DNA of 64,000 nucleotides. Origin: Paraflavitalea soli. GTDB lineage: Bacteria > Bacteroidota > Bacteroidia > Chitinophagales > Chitinophagaceae. Every line of letters begins with the position of its first letter. The first letter of the stretch is position 1. Where the stretch lies: positions 3,538,546 through 3,602,545 of the forward strand of contig NZ_CP032157.1 in NCBI RefSeq assembly GCF_003555545.1, written 5' to 3'. The translations under genes were made by a program, and so were the position numbers. The notes below the pieces were generated by a model that was given only the letters and a program-made list of their open reading frames with translations, did no database searches and was not told the DNA's origin. This document shows, piece by piece, positions 45,009 through 52,765 of this stretch.

Positions 45009-46265
45009 GTGGATAGAGTCATTGCCAAAAAGAAATGGACAACCAAGAAGTTACTGACCATCGGGGGCATCGTAGCCCTGGCGGGTTTGATTGCCGCCAG
45101 TATTTATTTTACCTCCGGCAAAAAACGCCTGAATGTAGATACAGAACGCATTACGATCAGTGAAGTAAAGAAAAGCGCCTTCCAGGAAACCATTCCTGTT
45201 AATGGCGTGGTACTGCCCATCACCACCATTTACCTCGACGCCACAGAAGGTGGCCGGGTGGAAGAAAAGTACGTAGAAGATGGCACGGTGATGAAAAAAG
45301 GCCAGCCCATCCTGCGCTTGTCCAACCCCGACCTGGCCCTCAACCTGGTAAACCAGGAAACATCGGTGTACAACCTGCTCACACAGATGCAGATCGCCAA
45401 CAACAATGCCCAGCAAAATACCGTCACCAAGCTCAACCAGATGACAGATGTAGAAAACAGCCTGAAAGAAGCAGAGCGGGTGTACAACCTGAATAAAAAG
45501 CTCTTTGCCCAGAAAGTGATCGGCGAACAGGAATTCCGCCAGTCTGAAAATGCCTACAATTACCAGATACAGAAGAAAAAACTGACGGCCGAGATCCTGC
45601 GCCAGGACTCAGTGTCCACCAATCAGCAAATAACCCAGGCCCGCCAGCTCTATGTAGGATCACAAAACGCCCTGGACCTTACCCGCAAAAAGGTAGGTGA
45701 CCTGATCGTGCGCTCACCGGTAGACGGACAGTTGACCTCACTGGATGCCGAGCTGGGCCAAAATAAGAATAAAGGCGAGCGCCTGGGTCAGATCGACGTA
45801 TTAAGCGGATTCAAAGTAAGGGCCGATATTGACGAACATTACCTTTCCCGCATCTACAATGACCTGACCGGCACTTTCGAATTTGCCAACAAGACGTATA
45901 AGCTGCGCATTGTGAAGGTTTATTCTCAGATCACCGCCAGCCGGTTCCAGGTAGATATGCTGTTTGTAGGAGAAGTGCCCAAAGGTATCCGCCGTGGTCA
46001 AACCCTGCAGATACGCCTGGCGCTCAGTGATGAAACCGAAGCAATCCTCCTGGCCAAAGGTGGATTCTTCCAGCAAACGGGTGGCAACTGGATCTTTAAA
46101 GTAAGTGAGAACGGCAATACGGCCTATAAAGTGAATATTACCCTGGGCCGCTCCAGTCCCGATTACTTTGAAGTAATGGAAGGTTTGAAACCCGGTGATA
46201 AAGTAGTAACCTCCAGCTATGAGAACTATGGGGATATGCAGGAACTGGTGCTGAAGAAAAACTAA
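45009..46265 (+). CDS. MacA-like periplasmic adaptor (HlyD/membrane fusion protein)
   Basis: A 418-residue protein with an N-terminal anchor (LLTIGGIVALAGLIAASIYF). A lipoyl-like half motif (GVVLPITTIYLDATEGGRVE, GTVMKKGQPILRLS), a long coiled coil at about 105-220, the returning lipoyl half (DLIVRSPVDGQLTSLDAELG) and a beta-barrel region (VEVMEGLKPGDKV-like EVMEGLKPGDKVVTSSYENY) follow. It should bridge the inner-membrane permeases to an outer-membrane channel, none of which is in the window. The start is GTG at 45009; an in-frame stop lies 5 codons upstream. Confidence 0.88.
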   Translation: MDRVIAKKKWTTKKLLTIGGIVALAGLIAASIYFTSGKKRLNVDTERITISEVKKSAFQETIPVNGVVLPITTIYLDATEGGRVEEKYVEDGTVMKKGQPILRLSNPDLALNLVNQETSVYNLLTQMQIANNNAQQNTVTKLNQMTDVENSLKEAERVYNLNKKLFAQKVIGEQEFRQSENAYNYQIQKKKLTAEILRQDSVSTNQQITQARQLYVGSQNALDLTRKKVGDLIVRSPVDGQLTSLDAELGQNKNKGERLGQIDVLSGFKVRADIDEHYLSRIYNDLTGTFEFANKTYKLRIVKVYSQITASRFQVDMLFVGEVPKGIRRGQTLQIRLALSDETEAILLAKGGFFQQTGGNWIFKVSENGNTAYKVNITLGRSSPDYFEVMEGLKPGDKVVTSSYENYGDMQELVLKKN

Positions 46266-46269
46266 CACA

Positions 46270-46297
46270 GTGAGTGGTGAATAGTGAGTAGTGAATG
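46270..46297. repeat. Tandem 14-mer GTGAGTGGTGAATA / GTGAGTAGTGAATG
   Basis: Two adjacent 14-bp copies with two differences lie just after the adaptor stop. The same words occur beyond the histidine kinase stop and, in shorter form, after several permease stops. Confidence 0.65.
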
Positions 46298-46386
46298 TTG
46301 AAAAATAGATAAAGAACCAAGTAACATATATAAATCGTTAAACGTCAAAAGGGACATATCACTGACAACTCACAATACCAAACGTC

Positions 46387-46602
46387 ATGAAAATCAAGAT
46401 CACCTATGCCCTGTTACTGCTGCTTTGCTGCACGCTGGGCGCTTCTTCCAACAAGAACACCGCCAACTGTACCTGCGATGGGTTGAAAAACTGTACAGGT
46501 AGCGCAGTGCTGCCATTGGAAAAGAGCAATACGGAAGCAGGTGCACAGGAAGCATCGATCACCGGTTACCTGCCCGGATACAGTATTATTTTTATGAACT
46601 AG
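46387..46602 (+). CDS. Small exported Cys-containing peptide of unknown function
   Basis: A 71-residue protein with a clear signal-like start (MKIKITYALLLLLCCTLGAS). The mature part carries a Cys cluster NCTCDGLKNCTGS and a short tail ending GYLPGYSIIFMN. It lies between the adaptor and the ATPase genes in the same direction (52 bp before the ATPase), so it is part of the export operon. It could be a secreted substrate, a regulator of the exporter, or an unrelated small protein. No family is recognised. Confidence 0.6.
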   Translation: MKIKITYALLLLLCCTLGASSNKNTANCTCDGLKNCTGSAVLPLEKSNTEAGAQEASITGYLPGYSIIFMN

Positions 46603-46654
46603 TCATAATTCTTTGCCGGAGCCCATGGCCGGATAAACAAACAAAACAAATAAC

Positions 46655-47332
46655 ATGATCAAGATCACAGACCTCGAGAAAGTCTACCGTACAGAAGAAG
46701 TAGAAACTGTGGCGTTGAATAAATTATCCATTGAAGTAAAGGAAGGAGAATTTGTAGCCGTAATGGGCCCCTCCGGCTGCGGTAAGTCTACCCTGCTTAA
46801 CATCCTCGGTTTGCTGGATGATCCCGATGCCGGCAGCTTTGTATTCAATGGCCAGGAGATTGCCCATTTCAATGAACGCAAACGTGCCGACCTGCGTAAG
46901 CACAACATCGGTTTTGTATTCCAAAGCTTTAACCTGATCGATGAGCTTACTGTATTTGAAAATGTAGAATTGCCCTTGATCTATACCGGCGTTAAATCGG
47001 CCGACCGCAAAAAGCGCGTGGAAGAAGCGCTCGACAAAATGCAGATCATGCACCGCCGCAACCACTACCCACAACAGTTGTCTGGTGGTCAGCAACAACG
47101 TGTTGCCGTAGCCCGTGCAGTAGTAAACAATCCCAAACTGATCCTTGCGGATGAGCCCACGGGTAACCTGGATTCCTCCAACGGTAATGAGGTAATGGCA
47201 TTGCTTACCGACCTCAATGAGCAAGGTACTACCATCGTGATGGTTACCCACTCTGAGCATGATGCCCGTTACAGCCACCGCATTATCCGTATGTTGGATG
47301 GACAGGCCGTGCTGGAAAACATAATGGTTTAA
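46655..47332 (+). CDS. ABC transporter ATPase, LolD/MacB type
   Basis: A 225-residue cytoplasmic ATPase. Walker A GPSGCGKSTLLNILG, Q loop NIGFVFQSFNLIDEL, signature LSGGQQQRVAVARAVV, Walker B LILADEPTGNLDS and switch His in MVTHSEHDARY. The order and length match the LolD/MacB/FtsE group that pairs with FtsX-like permeases. It is the only ATPase gene for the seven permeases that follow. The first permease starts 109 bp downstream. Confidence 0.95.
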   Translation: MIKITDLEKVYRTEEVETVALNKLSIEVKEGEFVAVMGPSGCGKSTLLNILGLLDDPDAGSFVFNGQEIAHFNERKRADLRKHNIGFVFQSFNLIDELTVFENVELPLIYTGVKSADRKKRVEEALDKMQIMHRRNHYPQQLSGGQQQRVAVARAVVNNPKLILADEPTGNLDSSNGNEVMALLTDLNEQGTTIVMVTHSEHDARYSHRIIRMLDGQAVLENIMV

Positions 47333-47398
47333 CAGCCAGCTTCGAGCGACGAGCTTTGAGCTTCGAGCCCTTCGCTTCGAAAGGGTCTCTCTGGCTGT
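47332..47398 (+). other. Structured spacer: outer 8-bp stem with inner hairpin and word repeats
   Basis: ACAGCCAG (47332-47339) pairs with CTGGCTGT (47391-47398). Inside, CCCTT and AAGGG form a small hairpin around CGCTTCGA. The interior is made of CTTCGAG/ACGAGCT words of the GCTACGA family. It overlaps the ATPase stop. No U-tract follows, so it may process or protect mRNA instead of ending it. Confidence 0.45.
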
Positions 47399-47441
47399 AT
47401 TTGCTCGCAGTTCATAGCTCGCAGCTAAAATATACATAGCC

Positions 47442-49868
47442 ATGATCTACAATTATCTGAAGATTGCGTTTCGCAGCCTGCTGAAGTACAGGTTTATCTT
47501 CTTCACGAACCTTTTTGGCCTAACCGTAGGATTTACCTGCTGTTTACTCATCTTTGTCTATATACTACATGAGGTAAGCTATGACAAGTATAATGACAAG
47601 GCTGACCGCATTTACAGGGTAACCCGCCTCTTCCGAAGCTCCGAAACAGGTGTCACCAACCTGCACCTGGGCGCTGTAGCGCCTCCCTTTGCCCCTTTAC
47701 TGGAAAATGATTACAAGGAGATAGAGAAGATCACCCGCATTCTGCCGGCAGGCACTATGACGCTTCGCTACCAGGACAAAGTATTCAATGAACCCGAGGT
47801 TGTTTTTGCCGATGAACAATTCTTTGACCTCTTCACCGTACAGGTAAGCAGCGGCAATAAAACCAGCGCACTGAAAGAGCCCAATTCGGTAATGCTGACG
47901 GAAGAGCTGGCACAAAAGTATTTTGGGAAGGAAGACCCCATGAACAAAATGATCCGGCTCGACAACCGGTTTAGTTTTAAGGTCACCGGCATCTTTAAGC
48001 CCTTACCTTCCAATGCTCATTTCCACCCCAACCTGCTGGTATCCTTCAACACTTTGAGGGATTCTACCATTTATGGAGAAAAGAACCTGCGCACCAACTG
48101 GGGCAACAATGCTTTTTATACTTACATGCTGCTGCCGGCCAACTATGATGCGTCTAAACTGGAAGCACAGTTCCCCGCATTCCTCGACCGGCACATGTCA
48201 AAACCCGGCGATGCGATAAAAGCTTCCCGCTGGACGCAGCTCTATCTGCAAAAGCTCACCGATATCCATCTACGCTCCCACCTCGATTCGGAATTAGACG
48301 AGAATGGCGATATCAAACGGGTATATGTATTCTCGGCCATCGCTTTGTTCATATTGTTGATCGCCTGTATCAACTACATGAACCTGTCTACCGCCCGTTC
48401 TGTATTGCGTGCCCGCGAAATAGGCATCCGCAAGGTAGTAGGCGCCGAACGAAAAGAACTTATCTTCCAGTTCCTCAGCGAGTCTGTCCTTATTACCTGG
48501 ATGGCCATGCTGCTGGCCTTTGTGCTCACCTGGCAGTTGGTACCCTTCCTCAATAAACTATCGGGCCAAACGCTTTCTATCACTGCTTTGTACCGGTGGC
48601 AAATATTGTTACCGGTATTGATAGCGCCCTTCCTGGTAGGCACCATTGCCGGCATCTACCCTGCCCTGTTCATGTCTTCCTTCAGACCAGTGAAAGTATT
48701 GAAAGGATTTTTGAAAACAGGCGGGGCCAATATCTCTTTCCGCCAGGTGCTGGTAACCGCACAGTTCTCCATTTCCATTATGCTCATCATTTGTACGGCA
48801 GTGGTGTTCCGTCAGCTCAGGTATATGCAGGAGAAATCACTGGGCTTCGACCGGGAGCATATTGTAACGATGTCTTACAACGATGGTCTCAACGACCGGT
48901 TCGATGCCTTCCGCACGGCCTTACTGACCAACAGCAATATTAAAAATACTGCCCGCTCTTCCCGCATTCCCACAGGACGCCTGCTGGATTCCCAGGGTGC
49001 TTCGCTGGAACAGGGCGACTCATTGGCGCCGGTTACCAGTGATATCAAGGGCCTGGCTACTGATCAGGATTTTATTAGCACCTATGGTGTAAAGGTGATA
49101 GCCGGACGGGCATTCTCCCGTGATTACGGACTGGATACTTCTGCCTATATGGTCAACCAGGCAGCTGTACAGGCCATGGGCCTGCCTTCTGCCGAAGCGG
49201 CCATTGGCAAAAACTTCAGCTACGGTGGTGACAGGGGAAAGATCATTGGTGTATTCAATGACTTCCATTTTGAATCACTACACCAGCGCATCATTCCCCT
49301 GGTAATGGGTATCCCGAAAGAAAAGGGCAATTATGCCAGGATATCCATAAAAGTGGCCGGCAACAATATGACGGCGGCTATTGCGCATATCGAAAGCACC
49401 TGGAAACAGTTCTTACCGGAAACGCCTTTCGAATTCACCTTCCTGGACGACCGTTTTGAGAATCTGTATAAATCAGAACAAAGACAGGGTACCATCTTTA
49501 CCATCTTTGCCGGTATAGCCATCGCCATTGCCTGCCTGGGCTTGTTTGGCCTGTCGGCCTTTGCCATCACCCAGCGCATCAAAGAGATCGGTATCCGCAA
49601 AGTGATTGGCGCTTCTGTTACCAGCATTGTAACCCTGCTATCCAAGGATTTCCTGAAGCTGGTGGCCATTGCTACCGTCATAGCCTTCCCCATTGCATGG
49701 TATGCTATGCACAATTGGTTACAGGATTTTGCGTATCGGAGCAATATGCCCTGGTGGATATTCCTGGCAGCAGGTATTATTGCAGTCATCATTGCTTTGG
49801 TGACGATTAGTATCCAGGCGATCAAAGCGGCTACGGCCAACCCGGTGAAGAGCTTAAGGAGTGAATAA
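47442..49868 (+). CDS. FtsX/MacB-type ABC permease 1
   Basis: 808 residues. Architecture: N-terminal TM segment (about 20-42), periplasmic MacB-type domain, three TM segments (about 285-425), a further TM, a second periplasmic domain, and three TM segments at the C-terminus. The FtsX coupling motif occurs twice, REIGIRKVVGAERKEL near 325 and KEIGIRKVIGASVTSI near 713, so the protein is an internal duplication. It ends NPVKSLRSE. Such permeases use ATP hydrolysis to drive periplasmic conformational change for export or lipoprotein/peptide extrusion. It is the first of seven paralogues and directly follows the ATPase. Confidence 0.93.
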   Translation: MIYNYLKIAFRSLLKYRFIFFTNLFGLTVGFTCCLLIFVYILHEVSYDKYNDKADRIYRVTRLFRSSETGVTNLHLGAVAPPFAPLLENDYKEIEKITRILPAGTMTLRYQDKVFNEPEVVFADEQFFDLFTVQVSSGNKTSALKEPNSVMLTEELAQKYFGKEDPMNKMIRLDNRFSFKVTGIFKPLPSNAHFHPNLLVSFNTLRDSTIYGEKNLRTNWGNNAFYTYMLLPANYDASKLEAQFPAFLDRHMSKPGDAIKASRWTQLYLQKLTDIHLRSHLDSELDENGDIKRVYVFSAIALFILLIACINYMNLSTARSVLRAREIGIRKVVGAERKELIFQFLSESVLITWMAMLLAFVLTWQLVPFLNKLSGQTLSITALYRWQILLPVLIAPFLVGTIAGIYPALFMSSFRPVKVLKGFLKTGGANISFRQVLVTAQFSISIMLIICTAVVFRQLRYMQEKSLGFDREHIVTMSYNDGLNDRFDAFRTALLTNSNIKNTARSSRIPTGRLLDSQGASLEQGDSLAPVTSDIKGLATDQDFISTYGVKVIAGRAFSRDYGLDTSAYMVNQAAVQAMGLPSAEAAIGKNFSYGGDRGKIIGVFNDFHFESLHQRIIPLVMGIPKEKGNYARISIKVAGNNMTAAIAHIESTWKQFLPETPFEFTFLDDRFENLYKSEQRQGTIFTIFAGIAIAIACLGLFGLSAFAITQRIKEIGIRKVIGASVTSIVTLLSKDFLKLVAIATVIAFPIAWYAMHNWLQDFAYRSNMPWWIFLAAGIIAVIIALVTISIQAIKAATANPVKSLRSE

Positions 49869-49874
49869 AACTAA

Positions 49875-49889
49875 AGAGGTGACACCTCT
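49875..49889. repeat. Short palindrome AGAGGTG-A-CACCTCT
   Basis: Perfect 7-bp arms around one base, 7 bp after the permease 1 stop. It lies next to the much longer palindrome at 49908. Confidence 0.6.
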
Positions 49890-49907
49890 CAAAACCTAAT
49901 CAACGAC

Positions 49908-49949
49908 CCAATAATCAATAATTATTAATTAATAATTATTGATTATTGG
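49908..49949. repeat. Perfect 42-bp palindrome, no spacer
   Basis: Every one of 21 base pairs matches from the centre at 49928/49929 out to CC/GG at the ends, and pairing breaks at 49907/49950. Apart from two C and one G-type pairs it is all A/T (arm CCAATAATCAATAATTATTA then A). It fills the spacer between permease 1 and the small lipoprotein. It could form a cruciform, an RNA hairpin, or bind a protein. No T-run suits a classical terminator. Confidence 0.9.
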
Positions 49950-49963
49950 CTTAAATAACAAAT

Positions 49964-50218
49964 ATGAAAAAGACAACGTTCCTCATTTCTCTCATACTGA
50001 TCACCCTGGCAGCCTGCAACCGGGGCACCACTATTAAGAAAGGCGTCAGCTACCAGGGCGATGTAATGCGCATAGAAGTATACGCAAGGATCGATGGCAG
50101 GAAAGTACAGGACTTTAAAAAAGAATACAATGTAGCCGGCATGGATAAAGAAGAGCGGGAAGCCATGGCAAAACAAATTATGGACTCGCTCAATATTCCC
50201 GACAACGCCGGCAAATAA
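49964..50218 (+). CDS. Small lipoprotein within the permease array
   Basis: 84 residues. A lipoprotein signal (MKKTTFLISLILITLAAC, Cys18) precedes a short charged domain (GDVMRIEVYARIDGRKVQDF, then MDKEEREAMAKQIMDSL). It lies between permeases 1 and 2, directly behind the 42-bp palindrome, on the same strand. It may be a cargo or accessory of the exporter. No family is recognised. Confidence 0.7.
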   Translation: MKKTTFLISLILITLAACNRGTTIKKGVSYQGDVMRIEVYARIDGRKVQDFKKEYNVAGMDKEEREAMAKQIMDSLNIPDNAGK

Positions 50219-50288
50219 GATCCATCTACCCTACATTGGCCATACCACCCTCAGTCAATAAGTTCTTTACCTAACCAATCAAAAGAGT

Positions 50289-52703
50289 ATGTTTAGCAAC
50301 TACATCAAGATCGCATGGCGCAATCTCTGGAAACACAAAGTGTTTGCCGTGATTGTTATCTTCGGTATGGCCATTGCATTTGCAGCGTCGCTGCTCCTCT
50401 CCCTTACAGCCTATCATGAACTGTCGTACGATCAGTTTCATGAGCACAAAAAAAATCTGTATCAGCTCTATTTCCATGAGCAACATGCCAAAGGCGATGA
50501 GACCAGCTCTACCATGCCGGTTCCCCTTGCTCCGGCGCTAAAGGCAGAGTACCCGGCCATCAAATACATTTCCCGCTATGGCAGCAGCGCCACGGATATG
50601 GTGCGCTACAACAACAAGGAGATGGACCTTAGTGTGCGTACGGTAGACCCCGACTTCCTGCGCATGTTCACCTTCCCCATCACAGCCGGCAATGCCAATA
50701 CCCCCCTGGGCAAGCTCAACGATATGGTGATCACCGCCCATTGTGCGCAGGTGTTATTTGATAAGGAAGACCCCATCGGTAAGACCATCGAACTGAAATC
50801 AGGCAATACCTGGTCGGCATTTACCGTAACAGCCGTAACCAGCGATTTTCCCAACAACTCCAGCCTCACTTTCGATATCCTCACCCGGTTTGAGCATTTC
50901 CACGATTACCAGGAATTAAAAGACGTATGGGATTCCGACAACCACGAGGTATTTATACAATTGAAAGACGATGTGAAACAGGCGACCTTCGAAAAGCAGA
51001 CGCCTTCCTTTATCCATAAATACTATACCGATAAACTTACCAACTTAAAACGGGATGGCGCTCAGCCCGATAAAACGGGCGAATTAGTAAGGCTGCAAAC
51101 CATTCCCTTCACGGATATACACTTCAGAACAGAGAGCAACACTGGCGCAGGCGCCAGCAGGTTCTATGCCTACATGCTGCTCATCATCAGCGGCTTTATC
51201 CTATTCATTGCCTGTGTCAATTTTGTTAACCTCTCGCTGGCCCGTTCCTTTACACGCTCTAAAGAAATAGGTATCCGAAAAGTAATGGGCGCCCGGCGCT
51301 GGCAGCTCATTACCCAGTTTTGGGGCGAAGCATTGATCGTTAGTTTGTTTGCCCTCATAACAGGTCTTGCCATCGCTTACCTGTTATTGCCTTATTATAA
51401 ACAGGTATTTTACCAGGCCTTGTCGGTCGACATGTTGCGTTCGCCCCTGATCATTGCTTATATATTGGGAGGCTTTTTACTGGTTACTCTTTTTGCCGGA
51501 GGTTATCCCGCCTGGATGGTGTCGGCATTTAATACGATCATGACCGTAAAAGGCAAATTGCCGGTGGGCAAATCAAACCGCGTGCGCAATACCCTGATGG
51601 TAGTGCAGTTTGTATTGTCTTCTTTACTCATCATCTGTACCATGATCGTTTGGCAGCAGATCAATTACCTGCGTACCAAACCACTGGGCTACAATAAGCA
51701 ACAGGTGATCAGCCTGCCCATTGGCGGCACCATGGACAGTGAGCGGGCCCTGAGCCTGATGCGTGACCGCCTTGCCCGTGAATCCCGTGTTGTAAGTGTT
51801 ACAGGTACCGATATGAATATAGGCCGCGGCCGGGATGGCTCTTCCACGACATCTATGATGGGATTCGATTATAAGAACAAAGGGGTAAGAACACATTGGC
51901 TGCGCATTGATTATGATTACCTGAAAACGATGGACATCAAGCTGCTTTCGGGCCGTGACTTTTCCCGCAGCTATGGCATGGACACTGCTGGTGTGCTCAT
52001 CAATGAGACCATGGCTAAGCAGCTCGACGAAAAAGATCCGCTCACAGCAACGCTTAACCTCGATGGCTCCCAATTAAAGGTGTTGGGCGTGGTAAAAGAT
52101 TTCCATTTCAAATCACTGCACCGTGAGCTGGCCCCACTGACCATGATGGTAAGGCCCAACTGGCCGGTTTCTTACATTTTCGTGCGGGTCCAACCGGATA
52201 ACCTGCCGGCCTCCATCGAAGTCATCAAAAATGCCTGGAAGGAAGTAAATCCCAAAGCGCCTTTCCTGGGTTCCTTCCTCGACGAGAATACCGATCGTAC
52301 CTACAACAAAGAAACCCGCTTGTCTAAAATATTTATGAGTGGCGCCGTATTGGCCATCCTCATCTCCTGCATGGGTCTGTTTGCCATTGCCCTGCTGGTT
52401 ATCCTGCAACGCACCAAGGAGATCGGTATCCGGAAGGTGCTGGGCGCCAGCGTGCCGCACCTTGTGGGACTGGTATCCAAAGACTTCCTCGTGCTGGTAT
52501 TGGCAGCTATTGTGATTGCTACTCCCATTGCCTGGTATGCCATGAACAGCTGGCTCCAGTCATTTTACTACCGGATCAATATTTCCTGGTGGGTATTTGC
52601 CCTGGCAGGCGTAATCGCCCTATTGATCGCATTCATTACACTCAGCCTGCAATCCGTGAAAGCCGCGATGAAGAATCCCGTGAATGCCTTACGGAGTGAA
52701 TAA
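50289..52703 (+). CDS. FtsX/MacB-type ABC permease 2
   Basis: 804 residues, beginning MFSNYIKIAWRNLWKHKVFA. The two coupling motifs read KEIGIRKVMGARRWQLITQF and KEIGIRKVLGASVPHLVGLV. It is the most divergent of the complete copies at its C-terminus, ending NPVNALRSE instead of NPVKSLRSE, and its first motif lacks the usual Ser/Glu before the helix (FWGEAL). It follows the small lipoprotein by 70 bp. Confidence 0.92.
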   Translation: MFSNYIKIAWRNLWKHKVFAVIVIFGMAIAFAASLLLSLTAYHELSYDQFHEHKKNLYQLYFHEQHAKGDETSSTMPVPLAPALKAEYPAIKYISRYGSSATDMVRYNNKEMDLSVRTVDPDFLRMFTFPITAGNANTPLGKLNDMVITAHCAQVLFDKEDPIGKTIELKSGNTWSAFTVTAVTSDFPNNSSLTFDILTRFEHFHDYQELKDVWDSDNHEVFIQLKDDVKQATFEKQTPSFIHKYYTDKLTNLKRDGAQPDKTGELVRLQTIPFTDIHFRTESNTGAGASRFYAYMLLIISGFILFIACVNFVNLSLARSFTRSKEIGIRKVMGARRWQLITQFWGEALIVSLFALITGLAIAYLLLPYYKQVFYQALSVDMLRSPLIIAYILGGFLLVTLFAGGYPAWMVSAFNTIMTVKGKLPVGKSNRVRNTLMVVQFVLSSLLIICTMIVWQQINYLRTKPLGYNKQQVISLPIGGTMDSERALSLMRDRLARESRVVSVTGTDMNIGRGRDGSSTTSMMGFDYKNKGVRTHWLRIDYDYLKTMDIKLLSGRDFSRSYGMDTAGVLINETMAKQLDEKDPLTATLNLDGSQLKVLGVVKDFHFKSLHRELAPLTMMVRPNWPVSYIFVRVQPDNLPASIEVIKNAWKEVNPKAPFLGSFLDENTDRTYNKETRLSKIFMSGAVLAILISCMGLFAIALLVILQRTKEIGIRKVLGASVPHLVGLVSKDFLVLVLAAIVIATPIAWYAMNSWLQSFYYRINISWWVFALAGVIALLIAFITLSLQSVKAAMKNPVNALRSE

Positions 52704-52765
52704 ATTGGGTGAGTGGTGGCAACTCACGGCCATTGGAATAAAAACAAAAAATTAAATGACAAGCT

